From positions 1 to 64,000 of the forward strand of contig UQIB01000007.1 in the NCBI GenBank assembly GCA_900541015.1: a stretch of 64,000 nt of DNA. The letters run 5' to 3'. The notes under the pieces were generated by a model. That model saw only the letters and a program-made list of their open reading frames with translations. It ran no database searches and was not told where the DNA came from. Positions 34,841 to 44,474 of the stretch are shown here, in pieces; the first letter of the stretch is position 1; every line of letters begins with the position of its first letter. Made by a program: the position numbers and the translations under genes. This stretch comes from an uncultured Collinsella sp. (GTDB taxonomy: Bacteria > Actinomycetota > Coriobacteriia > Coriobacteriales > Coriobacteriaceae).

Positions 34841-37579
34841 TTACTCGTCTAGGAGATCTTCTGGCATGTCGTTGCCGTCGCCTAGATCGACAGGGGTTTC
34901 TTCGGGGGCAGAGCCGTTTTCGGCACCTTCGCCTTCGGGCTTCTCCTTGGCTGCCGTCATGCGGGCTACGGCGCATACGCGGTCGTTGTCGTCGACGGTC
35001 ATCATCTTGACGCCCTGGGTGGCGCGGCCAGTCTGGCTGATCTCGTCGGTCTTGACGCGAATGACCGTCGCACCCTCCGTCACGATGAACAGCTCGTGCT
35101 GCGGGCCCACCGTCTTCATGGCCGCGAGGTTACCCTTACGCTCGGTCATTTGGATGGTGTAGACGCCCTGGCCGCCGCGATTCTGCTCCGGGTAGTCCGC
35201 GACCGGCGTGCGCTTGCCGTAGCCGCGCTCGGTGATGACGAACAGATCGCCGTTGCCGTTAGTGACTTCCATGCCCAGAACGCTCACGCCGTCCTTCAGA
35301 CCGATACCGCGAACGCCGCTGGTATCGCGGCCGGTGGCGCGCACCTGCTCCTCGGAGAACATGATCGCCTTGCCCGCGGTGGTGGCCAGGATAATCTTGT
35401 CGCCCTCGCGCACGCGGCGCACGTTCAGCAGCGCGTCGTCGTCACGCAGGTTGATAGCGATCAGGCCGTCGCGACGGCTGCGGTCATATGCGCTCATCAC
35501 GGTCTTCTTGACCATGCCGCTCTTGGTGGCAAACATCAGGTACTCGTCGGCCGGGAACTCGCGGCAGCTGATGACGCTCGCGATCTTCTCGCCCTCCTCG
35601 AAGGGCAGCAGGTTGACGATCGCGGTGCCGCGGGCCTGGCGCGTACCCACCGGCAGTTCGTGCACCTTCAGACGATAGACCTTGCCCTTGCTCGAGAAGA
35701 ACAGCACATACTCGTGCGTGGACGCAATAAACATCTCGTCGATAACGTCATCCTCTTTGAGGTTGACGCCCGACACGCCCTTGCCGCCGCGCTTCTGGGC
35801 ACGGTAGGCAGCCACCGGGATGCGCTTGACATAGCCGGTGTGGGTGATGGTCACGACCATGTCCTCGTCGGCGATGAGGTCCTCGACATCCAGGTCCTTC
35901 TCAACCTGGCTGATCTCGGTGCGGCGCTTGTCGCCGAACTTCTTGGAGATCTCGCGCATCTCCTCCTTGATGACGCCCAAGATCTTCTCCTCATGCGCCA
36001 GCAGATCCTCGTAGTAGGCGATGGCGCGGCGCAGGCCGTCCAGCTCTTCTTGGATCTTGTCGCGCTCTAGGCCGGTCAGACGACGCAGCTTCATCTCGAG
36101 GATGGCCGTGGTCTGCTCGGGCGTAAAGCCAAAGCGCTCGATCAGGCGGCTGCTTGCCTCGGAGTCGGTCTGCGAGGAGCGGATGATGCTAATGACCTCG
36201 TCGATATGGTCGAGGGCCATCAGGTAGCCCTCGAGGATATGCGCACGCGCCTGGGCCTTCTTGAGGTCAAAACGAGTGCGGCGGGTGACGACGTCGACCT
36301 GGTGGTCGATATAGTGCTGCAGCATCTCGCGCAGGCTCAGGCATTTGGGCACGCCGTTGACGAGCGCCAGGTTGTTGGCGCCAAAGGTCGTCTGCAGCGA
36401 GGTATATTTGTACAGATTGTTAAGTACGACCTGTGGGATAACGCCCTTCTTGAGCTCGATGACCAAACGGATGCCCTTCTGGTTGGACTCATCGCGCATA
36501 TCCGAGATGCCCTCGATGCGCTTGTCGTTGACGAGCTGGGCGATCTTCTCCTGCAGGGTGCCCTTGTTGACCATGTAGGGAATCTCGGTAAAGACCAGGC
36601 GGCTGCGGCCGGTCTTGGTGGACTCCACATGTGCCTTGGCACGCACGGTAATGGAACCGCGGCCGGTCTCGTAGCTCTGCTTAATGCCGGCGCTGCCCAT
36701 GATGATGGCGCCGGTGGGGAAGTCCGGACCGGGCATGATCTGCATGAGCTCGTCGACGGTGGCGTCGGGGTTGTCGATCAGGTAGCAGGTGGCCTCGATC
36801 GCCTCGGTGAGGTTATGCGGAGCGATGTTGGTGGCCATGCCGACGGCGATGCCTTGGCTGCCGTTGACCAGCAGGTTGGGGAAGCGCGCAGGCAGCGCCA
36901 CGGGCTCGGCGAGCGATTCGTCGTAGTTGGGCTGCCAGTCGACGGTATCCTTCTGCAAGTCACGCAACAGTTCCATGGCGGGCTTTGCCAGGCGGCTCTC
37001 GGTGTAACGCATGGCAGCGGCGCCGTCGCCGTCGATGTTGCCGAAGTTGCCGTGACCGTCGATGAGCGGCGTGCGCATGGAGAACCACTGCGCCAGGCGG
37101 ACCATGGCCTCATAGACCGCGGAGTCGCCATGCGGGTGGTACTTACCGATAACTTCGCCGACCGTCCAAGCTGACTTCTTGTGCGGGCGGTTGGGGTAGA
37201 TGCCGCTCTCGTTCATCGCGTACAGGATGCGGCGGTGCACCGGCTTTAAGCCGTCACGCACGTCCGGCAGGGCGCGCGCTGTGATAACCGACATCGAATA
37301 CTCAATGAACGACTGCTTCATCTCGCGACCGAACTCCGAAATCTGGAGCTGGCCGCCGTTGATATCCTCGCCGGCCGAGGCGCCACGGTCGACTTCGCCA
37401 AAGCTCTCCTCGAGCTCGGCGTCGTCTTCTTCCTCATCATCATCGGCATCGGGGTTATAGGCGTCCGGGTCACCGTCCTCGCCCTGCTCAGCACGGGCAA
37501 GCAGGCGCTTCAGATCATCGGGCATACCGGCATCGCCGGCCTCGTCCATACCCCCGTTATTGTTGATATCGTCTGCCAC
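34841..37579 (-). CDS. gyrA: DNA gyrase subunit A
   Basis: 912 residues. An acidic extension of about 75 residues (rich in DDDEEEDDAELEES) precedes the usual start QISEFGREMKQSFIEYSMSV. The breakage-reunion domain has RALPDVRDGLKPVHRR, the quinolone-pocket segment HPHGDSAVYEAMVRLAQ (Ser and Glu at positions equivalent to E. coli 83 and 87) and the catalytic Tyr in AAMRYTESRL. The C-terminal wrapping domain includes the GyrA box QKRGGKG. Gyrase introduces negative supercoils with GyrB. gyrA lies 11 bases after gyrB. An acidic C-terminus (EETPVDLGDGNDMPEDLLDE) ends the protein. Confidence 0.97.
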   Translation of the reverse strand: MADDINNNGGMDEAGDAGMPDDLKRLLARAEQGEDGDPDAYNPDADDDEEEDDAELEESFGEVDRGASAGEDINGGQLQISEFGREMKQSFIEYSMSVITARALPDVRDGLKPVHRRILYAMNESGIYPNRPHKKSAWTVGEVIGKYHPHGDSAVYEAMVRLAQWFSMRTPLIDGHGNFGNIDGDGAAAMRYTESRLAKPAMELLRDLQKDTVDWQPNYDESLAEPVALPARFPNLLVNGSQGIAVGMATNIAPHNLTEAIEATCYLIDNPDATVDELMQIMPGPDFPTGAIIMGSAGIKQSYETGRGSITVRAKAHVESTKTGRSRLVFTEIPYMVNKGTLQEKIAQLVNDKRIEGISDMRDESNQKGIRLVIELKKGVIPQVVLNNLYKYTSLQTTFGANNLALVNGVPKCLSLREMLQHYIDHQVDVVTRRTRFDLKKAQARAHILEGYLMALDHIDEVISIIRSSQTDSEASSRLIERFGFTPEQTTAILEMKLRRLTGLERDKIQEELDGLRRAIAYYEDLLAHEEKILGVIKEEMREISKKFGDKRRTEISQVEKDLDVEDLIADEDMVVTITHTGYVKRIPVAAYRAQKRGGKGVSGVNLKEDDVIDEMFIASTHEYVLFFSSKGKVYRLKVHELPVGTRQARGTAIVNLLPFEEGEKIASVISCREFPADEYLMFATKSGMVKKTVMSAYDRSRRDGLIAINLRDDDALLNVRRVREGDKIILATTAGKAIMFSEEQVRATGRDTSGVRGIGLKDGVSVLGMEVTNGNGDLFVITERGYGKRTPVADYPEQNRGGQGVYTIQMTERKGNLAAMKTVGPQHELFIVTEGATVIRVKTDEISQTGRATQGVKMMTVDDNDRVCAVARMTAAKEKPEGEGAENGSAPEETPVDLGDGNDMPEDLLDE

Positions 37580-37590
37580 GTTACCTCCTC

Positions 37591-39621
37591 TTAAGCATCA
37601 AGGAAACGCGCGTCATGCGCATGTTTTTCAATGTACTCGCGGCGATAGCCGACCTCGGAACCCATCAGCTCGCGCACGGCGCGGTCCGCCACCACGGCGT
37701 CCTCGATCGACACACGCTGCAGGATGCGGGTCTTGGGGTCCATCGTCGTCGAGGCGAGCTGCTTGGGGTCCATCTCGCCCAGGCCCTTGTAGCGCTGGAC
37801 GGTATAGCCCTTGCGCTTTTTGGTGATCTTGCCGTCCTTGGCCTTGCCGTCCTCGTCGTTATCGTCGGGGTTCAAACCCAGGCTCTGAATGGTGTCGCGC
37901 AGGATCTCGTCTTCGGGCTGGCGGCCGTTGGGATACACGTAGTGGATCTTGTTGCGTACCTTAATGCCAAAGATGGGCGGGCAGGCAACATAGACGTAGC
38001 CGGCATCGATCAGCGGACGCATGTACTTGTAGAAGAACGTCAGCAGCAGGATGCGGATATGCGCACCGTCGACGTCTGCATCGGTCATGATGATGATCTT
38101 GTGGTAGCGCGCCTTGGTGATATCAAAGTCGCCGCCGTCGCCGGCACTCGTCGTAACGCCGCAGCCGATCGCGGTAATCAGCGACTGGATGGTGTCACTC
38201 GAGAACGCGCGATGGTCACCAACGCGTTCGACGTTCAAAATCTTGCCGCGCAGGGGCAGAATCGCCTGGATGTCTCGGCGACGGCCGTCCTTGGCCGAAC
38301 CGCCTGCCGAGTCGCCCTCTACGATGAAGAGCTCGGTCAGCTCGGCATCTCGCACCGAGCAGTCGGCGAGCTTGCCGGGCAGGGAAGCCGTCTCGAGCAG
38401 GCTTTTGCGGCGGGTCGCCTCGCGCGCCTTGCGGGCGGCATTGCGCGCCTTGCAAGCCTGTTGCGCCTTCTTGACGATCTCGCGAGCGGGCTTAGGGTGC
38501 TCCTCGAGGTAATCGGCAAGGCCGTCGGTCACGATCTTGAGCGTCAGCGCGCGCATATAGGAGCTGCCGAGCTTTGCCTTGGTCTGGCCCTCAAACTGAG
38601 GATCGGGCAGCTTGACCGAGATAACGGCCGAAAGGCCCTCGCGCACATCGTCGCCGGTCAGGTTGGCGTCTTTTTCCTTGAGCAGGTTCTGTTTGCGCGC
38701 GTAGTCGTTGATCACGCGGGTGAGCGCGGTGCGGAAGCCCTCAAGGTGCATGCCGCCCTCGGGGGTGTAGATGTCATTGGCAAACGACATGACGTTCTCG
38801 CCGTAACCGCTATTCCACTGCAGGGAAACCTCGACCTCGCCCATCTTGGCCACAGGTGCGTCCGGGTCCGATTTGCCCTCGATGTAGATGGGCTCCTTAA
38901 AGGCCTCGGGAACGTCCTTGCCCTCGTTGAGGAACTTGACGAAGTCGATGATGCCGCCCTCGTAGCAAAACTCCTCCACGTGGGGAGTCGCCTCGCGCTC
39001 GTCGGTCAGCACGATTTTGAGTTTCTTATTGAGGAACGCCGTCTCCTGCAGACGGTTGTGCAGCGTATCGAAATCGTAGATGCAGGTCTCGAAGATCTCA
39101 TCGTCGGGCCAGAAGGTGACGGTGGTGCCCGTCGAATCCGAGGTGCCCACGACCTCCATCTTCTTGACGGTCTTGCCGCGCGAGAACTCCATCTCGTAGG
39201 TGTTGCCATCGCGACGAACCTGAACGACCACGCGCTTGGACAGTGCGTTGACGACGGAGATGCCAACGCCGTGCAGGCCGCCCGAAACCTTATAGGCCGA
39301 GTTATCGAACTTACCGCCGGCGTGCAGGATCGTCATGACGACCTCGAGCGTCGGGATCTTTTTAACAGGGTGCTCGTCGACGGGGATGCCGCGCCCGTTG
39401 TCGACGACCGTGATGGAGTTGTCGGCGTGGACCGTCACCTGGATCTCGGTGCAGAAACCGGCCATGGCCTCGTCGACGGAGTTGTCAACGATCTCCCACA
39501 CCAGGTGATGCAGACCGCTGGCGCTCGTCGAGCCGATATACATGCCCGGGCGCTTACGAACGGCCTCGAGACCTTCGAGAATCTTAATCTCGCCGCCATC
39601 GTAATCGTTTTCGTTTGCCAC
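37591..39621 (-). CDS. gyrB: DNA gyrase subunit B
   Basis: 676 residues from GTG 39621 (MANENDYDGGEIKILEGLEA) behind AAGGAGGAC; the six codons upstream lie over that site. The GHKL ATPase domain contains IVDNSVDEAMAG, VDNGRGIPVD and GGLHGVGISVVNALS; the transducer domain follows. The TOPRIM domain has FIVEGDSAGGSAKDGRRR and MTDADVDGAHIRILLLTF. The C-terminal QRYKGLGEMDPKQL binds GyrA. It is separated from the DciA-like gene by a terminator, so gyrBA is its own unit. Confidence 0.97.
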   Translation of the reverse strand: MANENDYDGGEIKILEGLEAVRKRPGMYIGSTSASGLHHLVWEIVDNSVDEAMAGFCTEIQVTVHADNSITVVDNGRGIPVDEHPVKKIPTLEVVMTILHAGGKFDNSAYKVSGGLHGVGISVVNALSKRVVVQVRRDGNTYEMEFSRGKTVKKMEVVGTSDSTGTTVTFWPDDEIFETCIYDFDTLHNRLQETAFLNKKLKIVLTDEREATPHVEEFCYEGGIIDFVKFLNEGKDVPEAFKEPIYIEGKSDPDAPVAKMGEVEVSLQWNSGYGENVMSFANDIYTPEGGMHLEGFRTALTRVINDYARKQNLLKEKDANLTGDDVREGLSAVISVKLPDPQFEGQTKAKLGSSYMRALTLKIVTDGLADYLEEHPKPAREIVKKAQQACKARNAARKAREATRRKSLLETASLPGKLADCSVRDAELTELFIVEGDSAGGSAKDGRRRDIQAILPLRGKILNVERVGDHRAFSSDTIQSLITAIGCGVTTSAGDGGDFDITKARYHKIIIMTDADVDGAHIRILLLTFFYKYMRPLIDAGYVYVACPPIFGIKVRNKIHYVYPNGRQPEDEILRDTIQSLGLNPDDNDEDGKAKDGKITKKRKGYTVQRYKGLGEMDPKQLASTTMDPKTRILQRVSIEDAVVADRAVRELMGSEVGYRREYIEKHAHDARFLDA

Positions 39622-39674
39622 ACGTCCTCCTTCAGTCAAGAAAATGTGTACAGCCTTACTAGTTTATCGTAAAA

Positions 39675-39700
39675 AAATACCCTCGGGAACGAGGGTATTT
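39675..39700 (-). terminator. Terminator between the DciA-like gene and gyrB
   Basis: AAATACCCTC pairs with GAGGGTATTT around a six-base loop and is followed by TTTT on the minus strand. Confidence 0.88.
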
Positions 39701-39726
39701 GGCTCTACAAGGCCACCAGATGCGAT

Positions 39727-40290
39727 TTAAGGCTCTTTTTTGCTTTGCACGCCCTTGGCCCACTCGGCGCTGGCTCTCATGGCGTTCTCGAGGGCCTCGC
39801 GCAGTTTTTGGTCTTCGACGGGCGCCACTTGGCGCTCAATCTCGGTGCGCTCGGCCTCACTTAGGTCGGCGTGCGGAGCCGGCGGGCGCTCGGTCGTCGC
39901 CGGACGCAGGCGCTCCTTGGCGGCGGGCGGCGTGTGACCGGGCGCGGTGGTTTTGAACACCAGGCCGTCCACATGCGCACCGGCGCGCTCCATGCGCGCG
40001 CGGATGATCTCGCGCAACAGCGTCATTTCCTGCGTCCACGAGGGCGAGTCGAGATATACCAGCAGCTCATTGGACTCGGGCAGGTAGCGCAGACCCGTCA
40101 CATGCCGCCCCTCGCGCGTGCCCGAGCACACCGCGTTCCACGCGCGATAGACCGCACGCGATTCCTCTGCAGCCTCCATCTGCGCGCGGCGCTCAGGTGT
40201 CGCGGCCGCCAGGATGCGCTGGCGCTCTGCGTTCAAAAACCCACTGAAGGCGACCGTTTCGCTCTCGCGCTCGTAATTAGCACGTCTCAC
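39727..40290 (-). CDS. DciA-like (DUF721) protein
   Basis: 187 residues. A KH-like DUF721 region occupies the centre (AVYRAWNAVCSGTREGRHVTGLR, LLVYLDSPSWTQEMTLLREI). A Pro-rich linker and a charged helical tail follow. DciA is the loader of the DnaB helicase in bacteria that lack DnaC/DnaI; in actinobacteria it occupies this slot between recF and gyrB. The start overlaps recF by 14 bases, so the two are coupled. No DnaC or DnaI is visible in the window. Identity is by family and position; sequence similarity to experimentally studied DciA is modest. Confidence 0.8.
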   Translation of the reverse strand: MRRANYERESETVAFSGFLNAERQRILAAATPERRAQMEAAEESRAVYRAWNAVCSGTREGRHVTGLRYLPESNELLVYLDSPSWTQEMTLLREIIRARMERAGAHVDGLVFKTTAPGHTPPAAKERLRPATTERPPAPHADLSEAERTEIERQVAPVEDQKLREALENAMRASAEWAKGVQSKKEP

Positions 40291-41383
40291 CCATGCTCAC
40301 CACCCTGGCTCGATCAAGCAGATCATCGGTAAAGTACCCCAGGTTGGTCGTGGTTATGACCGTCTGGATATCATCGCCGATCAGCCGCAGGAAAGCACCG
40401 CGGCGTTCGCCGTCGAGTTCGCTCATCACGTCGTCCAAAAGCAGCAATGGGGCGGTGCCCAGGACATCGCGAGCCACGGCCACCTCCGCCACCTTCCAGG
40501 CCAGAACCAACGTTCGCTGCTGACCTTGGCTGGCAAACGAACGAGCGGAACGACCCGCCACGGTAAACTCAATCTCATCGCGATGCGGTCCCACCAACGT
40601 CACGCCGCGGCGAATTTCCTCGTCGGCGTGCTCATCAAGGGCAGCCAGCATGCGCTCGTACGCCCAGCCCTTCAGCTCTTCGCGATCCTCGACCTGGGGC
40701 AAATCCCCCAGCGTGGACGTATAGGTCACGCTGGCAGCCTCGCCGGACGCCACTTGACCGTAGGCAGTGTGCACATGGCCCGCCAGCCGGTCGAGTAGGG
40801 CCAACCGGTGCACGAGCAGGGCCGAGCCCGCGCGGGCAATCGAATCGTTCCACGCGCCGAGCATCTCGCGGCAGCACCAGGTCTCCTTGAGCAAGGCGTT
40901 ACGCTGGGTCACGCAGCGCCCATAGGTGCCCGCAAGATCGGCATAGCGTGCGCTCAGTTGCATGCCAAAGTCATCGAGGGCGGCGCGGCGCACACTGGCG
41001 CCCCGCTTAACCATGTCCAGATGGTCGGGGCAAAACAGCACGCTCGGCAGAACCCCGCGCACACCGGCGGCAGAGCATCTCTTGCCGTTGCGGCTAAACG
41101 AGCGCTTACCGTCCTCCGCGCTCAATCCCATATCAAGCACGCGGCCGTCGCCCTCGAGCCTCAGCTCGACCCTGCACGAGCCCACGCCGTCATGGACGAG
41201 CTCGGCTGCGGTCGGATGCCTAAACGAGGCGCCGCTCGTCAGCAGCTGCAGCGCCTCTATGAGATTGGTCTTTCCCGCCGCGTTAGGTCCCGCAAGTATC
41301 GTCACGCCCTCGTCCAGGGCAAGGCGATAACTATCGAAGCTGCGGTAGTGCGCGACGGAAAGATCGCGGGCGAATATGGTCAT
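40277..41383 (-). CDS. recF: DNA replication and repair protein RecF
   Basis: 368 residues, normal length. Walker A GPNAAGKTNLIEALQLL lies at about residue 33. SMC-like signature ASQGQQRTLVLAWKVAE and Walker B PLLLLDDVMSELDGERR are near the C-terminus. RecF binds gapped DNA and loads RecA with RecO and RecR. It is ten bases after dnaN and overlaps the DciA-like gene, the conserved dnaA-dnaN-recF order. Confidence 0.96.
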   Translation of the reverse strand: MTIFARDLSVAHYRSFDSYRLALDEGVTILAGPNAAGKTNLIEALQLLTSGASFRHPTAAELVHDGVGSCRVELRLEGDGRVLDMGLSAEDGKRSFSRNGKRCSAAGVRGVLPSVLFCPDHLDMVKRGASVRRAALDDFGMQLSARYADLAGTYGRCVTQRNALLKETWCCREMLGAWNDSIARAGSALLVHRLALLDRLAGHVHTAYGQVASGEAASVTYTSTLGDLPQVEDREELKGWAYERMLAALDEHADEEIRRGVTLVGPHRDEIEFTVAGRSARSFASQGQQRTLVLAWKVAEVAVARDVLGTAPLLLLDDVMSELDGERRGAFLRLIGDDIQTVITTTNLGYFTDDLLDRARVVSMGETC

Positions 41384-41392
41384 GGCGCAACG

Positions 41393-42496
41393 CTAGATGC
41401 GGACCGGCATGACCAGGTACAGGTAGTTGATCTTGTCGTAGGACTTGAAGATGCCCGCCTGCGAGTAGCTCTTGAGCTCCAGCGTGATCTCCTTCTCCTT
41501 GGACAGGGCATTGAGGCAGCCGAAGATGTAGTGGTAGTTGAAGGCGATGGTACCCGACTCGCCCTCGGCCTCGACATCGATCGTCTCCTGCGCAAGGTCC
41601 TGGTCATTGGAAATGGAGGACAGGCCCATCTGCCCGTTCTCGACATCGATCTCGAACTTGACAGCGGGGTTGGCGCTCGCGATAACGGCCACGCGCTTGA
41701 GGGCGGCGTTAAAGGCGGCGACGTCGATCTTGACGCTCGTCACGCACGAATCGGGGATGAGCTGCTTGTAGTTGGGGTACACGCCCTCGATGCGGCGCGA
41801 CACGTAGGTGGTGTTGCCGGCCTCGAAGACGACCTGGGTGTCGGTAGCCCCGATCATGATGGTCGCCTGGCTGGCCATGATGTTCAGTGCGTCGTTAAAG
41901 GCGTCAGCCGGAACGTTGAGTTCAAAGGAGCCCTCGAGGGTCGAGGTCTCAACCTGCGTATCGCACACGGCCAAACGGAAGGAATCGGTCGCCACCAGGC
42001 GCACGGTGTTGTTCTCGACCTTCATGTGTACGCCGCCCAGGATGGGACGGGCCTTGTCGGTCGAGGTGACGCGCCACACGCGGCCGACCATTTCGGACAA
42101 GATATCTGTCGGCAGCTCCACGGCACTCTCGATGGCATAGGCCGGAAACTCGGGGAAGTCATTAGCATCGAGCGTGTTCAGGCGGAAAGAGCTCTTCTCG
42201 CAACCAATCAGCACCTGGCGCTCGGACAGCTCAAAGGTGACCGGGGCATCGGGGAGGGTCTTGGTGATATTGGAGAGCATCTTACAGGGGATAACCATCT
42301 CGCCCTCTTCTTCGACATGCGCCGCGATGCGATGACGGATCGAGATGGTGTAGTTAGAGGTCTGGAATTCCAAGATGCCGTCTTGGGCCTTAACGAGCAC
42401 GCCCGACAGGATGGGGAGGGTGGATGCCGAAGCGACACCCTTCATAACGACGCCGATGGCTTGTGTAAGCGAGCTCTGGCTGACGGTGAACTTCAT
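41393..42496 (-). CDS. dnaN: DNA polymerase III sliding clamp
   Basis: 367 residues. The three clamp domains can be followed: MKFTVSQSSLTQAIGVVMKG, then VGRVWRVTSTDKARPILGGVHM, then RIEGVYPNYKQLIPDS and the C-terminal YLVMPVRI. The dimeric ring tethers the replicative polymerase to DNA. The ATG lies after AAAGGTATTAAAAG-like sequence. It is separated from dnaA by 238 bases that may hold part of the origin. Confidence 0.97.
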   Translation of the reverse strand: MKFTVSQSSLTQAIGVVMKGVASASTLPILSGVLVKAQDGILEFQTSNYTISIRHRIAAHVEEEGEMVIPCKMLSNITKTLPDAPVTFELSERQVLIGCEKSSFRLNTLDANDFPEFPAYAIESAVELPTDILSEMVGRVWRVTSTDKARPILGGVHMKVENNTVRLVATDSFRLAVCDTQVETSTLEGSFELNVPADAFNDALNIMASQATIMIGATDTQVVFEAGNTTYVSRRIEGVYPNYKQLIPDSCVTSVKIDVAAFNAALKRVAVIASANPAVKFEIDVENGQMGLSSISNDQDLAQETIDVEAEGESGTIAFNYHYIFGCLNALSKEKEITLELKSYSQAGIFKSYDKINYLYLVMPVRI

Positions 42497-42734
42497 CTTT
42501 TAATACCTTTCTATAGATATAAATATCTTAATAATAGTAATAGCACTGACGAAACTGTTGATTACTCCCAAAGACGCAGGTCAGACCCAAAAAGAGAATC
42601 GACAGCAACCTGTGTGCAACGGGGGTGGTTTTCCACGTTCAAAACCTGCGCAAAACTTTTCATCACCGCGGGTTGGGTTTTAGACACCTTATGCCCGTGG
42701 TTTCGACAAGTTTTCAACAGGTGTCTCTATTTCC
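42497..42734. other. dnaA-dnaN intergenic region with origin-like repeats
   Basis: 238 noncoding bases. TTTCGACAA (42701-42709) immediately followed by GTTTTCAACAGG (42710-42721) lies just after the dnaA stop; both words recur in the region upstream of the dnaA cluster. TTTTCCACG at about 42632 is a further DnaA-box-like word. No exact canonical TTATCCACA is present. The dnaN promoter must also be here. Confidence 0.45.
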
Positions 42735-44459
42735 CTACGAGCGCAGTGTAATTATATCGCGCAGCGACTTGAGGTCTTCGGTGACGGTGCGGTCTTCCTG
42801 GATCATCTTCTGGACCTTTTTGTAGCTCGTGCTGACGGTCGAGTGGTTGCGGTTGCCAAATTCGGCGCCCACCGCCGTGGTCGTCATCTCGCACATCTCG
42901 ATGGCCAGGTAGATAGCGATATGGCGTGCTTTGGCGATATTGGCGTTGCGACGCGGGCCGATGAGCTCCTCGTGCGTTACGCCGTACTGCTCTTCGATGA
43001 CGGACTGAACCGTCTGGACGTTGATCTTTTTGGCCGATGTGTCGAAGTACTGGCTGGCGATGGCGTCGATATCGTCAAAGGTGAGCTCTCCGCCCTCGCG
43101 CTCGCGGTCGCCCGCCTCGCCGGCGCAGCGCTCGCAAAAGCTCTCGAGTTCGCGGATGTTGGTGCCCGAGACCTCGGCCATGTGTTTAAAGTGTTCGTCG
43201 GTCAGGTGCCCGCCGTCGCCCCCATAGGCCGCCAGCAGCGAGTCATCGCCTGCCTCGGGGGCGGCGACGATGGTGTTCTCGTAATAGCGCTGCAAGATCT
43301 TGTATTTCATCTCGTAGCTGGGCTCTGCGACCAGGCAGAGCATGCCGGCGTTGAAGCGGCTGGTCAAACGCTCGTCCATGCTCAGGTCCTTGGGGGCGCG
43401 GTCTGCCGCGATGACGACCTTCTTGTTGTTGCGGATGAATTCGTCCATGAGCTGGAAAAAGTAGTCCACGCTCGCGCGCTTGCCGATGATGTTTTGGATG
43501 TCATCGATGATGAGCACGTCCACGCCGTGGTACGCCTGCATGATGGGGGCGTTGCTCTTCTTTTGGCGGTCGAACTCGGTCATAAGGTCGTCCAGATATG
43601 CCTGGGAGTTTGCATACTTGACCTTGATCTCGGGCGACTTTTCGGCGAGCTCGTTTTTGATGGCAAGCAGCAGGTGCGTCTTGCCCAGGCCCGATTTGCC
43701 GTAGATGAACAGTGATGTGCACGTGCCGCGCTCGTCCGCGAGGGCGGCAAACTTGAGTGCCGAGCGATAGGCATGGCTGTTCTCGGGGCCGTAGACAAAG
43801 TTCTCAAAGGTAAATTTTGAGTTCGCGGCGAGCGGGGCTCCATCCATATTCTGCTCGGCCGGCACGGTCGGTGCTGGCACGGGTGAAGTGGGGGTCGCAG
43901 CTTGCGTGGATTTGGTCGGCGCTCCGCCCTTCATCTGGTTCATCATGCGACGAAAATCGTCGGCCGAGAGCGTGTTCTTGATTGCAATGCCCGAATCCGC
44001 GCCCGCCGCTGCGTCGTGAGCGATGGGCATGTGCGTGACGGGTGCGCTCGTTGACGTCGCCGCCGCGGTCGGCAACGGTGCCATGGTTTCACGGGAAACA
44101 TCGCTGTGCTGGTGCTCGATTGTCGGCACGTCGTCTGCGGAGGCCGGCACCGACGGGGAAGCGGCGGGAGCCGTGGCGGGCGCCGTCGCAGCAGTGGATT
44201 CCGTCGCGGCGCCTTGCGGTGCCACGACGTCGAGCGCGATCGGTGCAAAGGCGATTTCTTCCAGATAGGCCTCAATAGTCGGCTGATGCTTTTTGAGCTG
44301 CGCGATGGCAAAGCGCGAGGGGGCCTCGATCGTGAGCGTATCTTCGGTCAGGCTTATGGCGCGCGATTGCCCCAGCATGTTGATGAGGCGTGCATCTTGG
44401 CCGTCGCGCTGGCAAAAGGCGATGGCATCCCCCAGGATGATGCTTGCTTCCTCGTCCAC
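42735..44459 (-). CDS. dnaA: Chromosomal replication initiator DnaA
   Basis: 574 residues, longer than usual owing to an Ala/Pro/Ser/Thr-rich linker (about 85-220). Domain I is at the N-terminus. The AAA+ domain III has FIYGKSGLGKTHLLLAI, Walker B VLIIDDIQNI and a sensor region RAPKDLSMDERLTSRF. Domain IV contains LIGPRRNANIAKARH and TTTAVGAEFGNRNHSTV. Relative to E. coli, R399 and H434 are kept (R504, H539), but L422, P423, D433 and T435 are T527, T528, N538 and S540. These are base-contacting positions, so the recognised box may differ. A degenerate parS (44085-44100) lies in the linker-coding part. The gene is followed by dnaN. Confidence 0.97.
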   Translation of the reverse strand: MDEEASIILGDAIAFCQRDGQDARLINMLGQSRAISLTEDTLTIEAPSRFAIAQLKKHQPTIEAYLEEIAFAPIALDVVAPQGAATESTAATAPATAPAASPSVPASADDVPTIEHQHSDVSRETMAPLPTAAATSTSAPVTHMPIAHDAAAGADSGIAIKNTLSADDFRRMMNQMKGGAPTKSTQAATPTSPVPAPTVPAEQNMDGAPLAANSKFTFENFVYGPENSHAYRSALKFAALADERGTCTSLFIYGKSGLGKTHLLLAIKNELAEKSPEIKVKYANSQAYLDDLMTEFDRQKKSNAPIMQAYHGVDVLIIDDIQNIIGKRASVDYFFQLMDEFIRNNKKVVIAADRAPKDLSMDERLTSRFNAGMLCLVAEPSYEMKYKILQRYYENTIVAAPEAGDDSLLAAYGGDGGHLTDEHFKHMAEVSGTNIRELESFCERCAGEAGDREREGGELTFDDIDAIASQYFDTSAKKINVQTVQSVIEEQYGVTHEELIGPRRNANIAKARHIAIYLAIEMCEMTTTAVGAEFGNRNHSTVSTSYKKVQKMIQEDRTVTEDLKSLRDIITLRS

Positions 44460-44474
44460 TGTCTCTCCCGTTCT

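Noticed and set aside
44085..44100. parS-like GGTTTCACGGGAAACA inside dnaA
   Set aside because: Two mismatches from parS, including one in the central CGTG; not annotated as a site, though weak ParB binding cannot be excluded.
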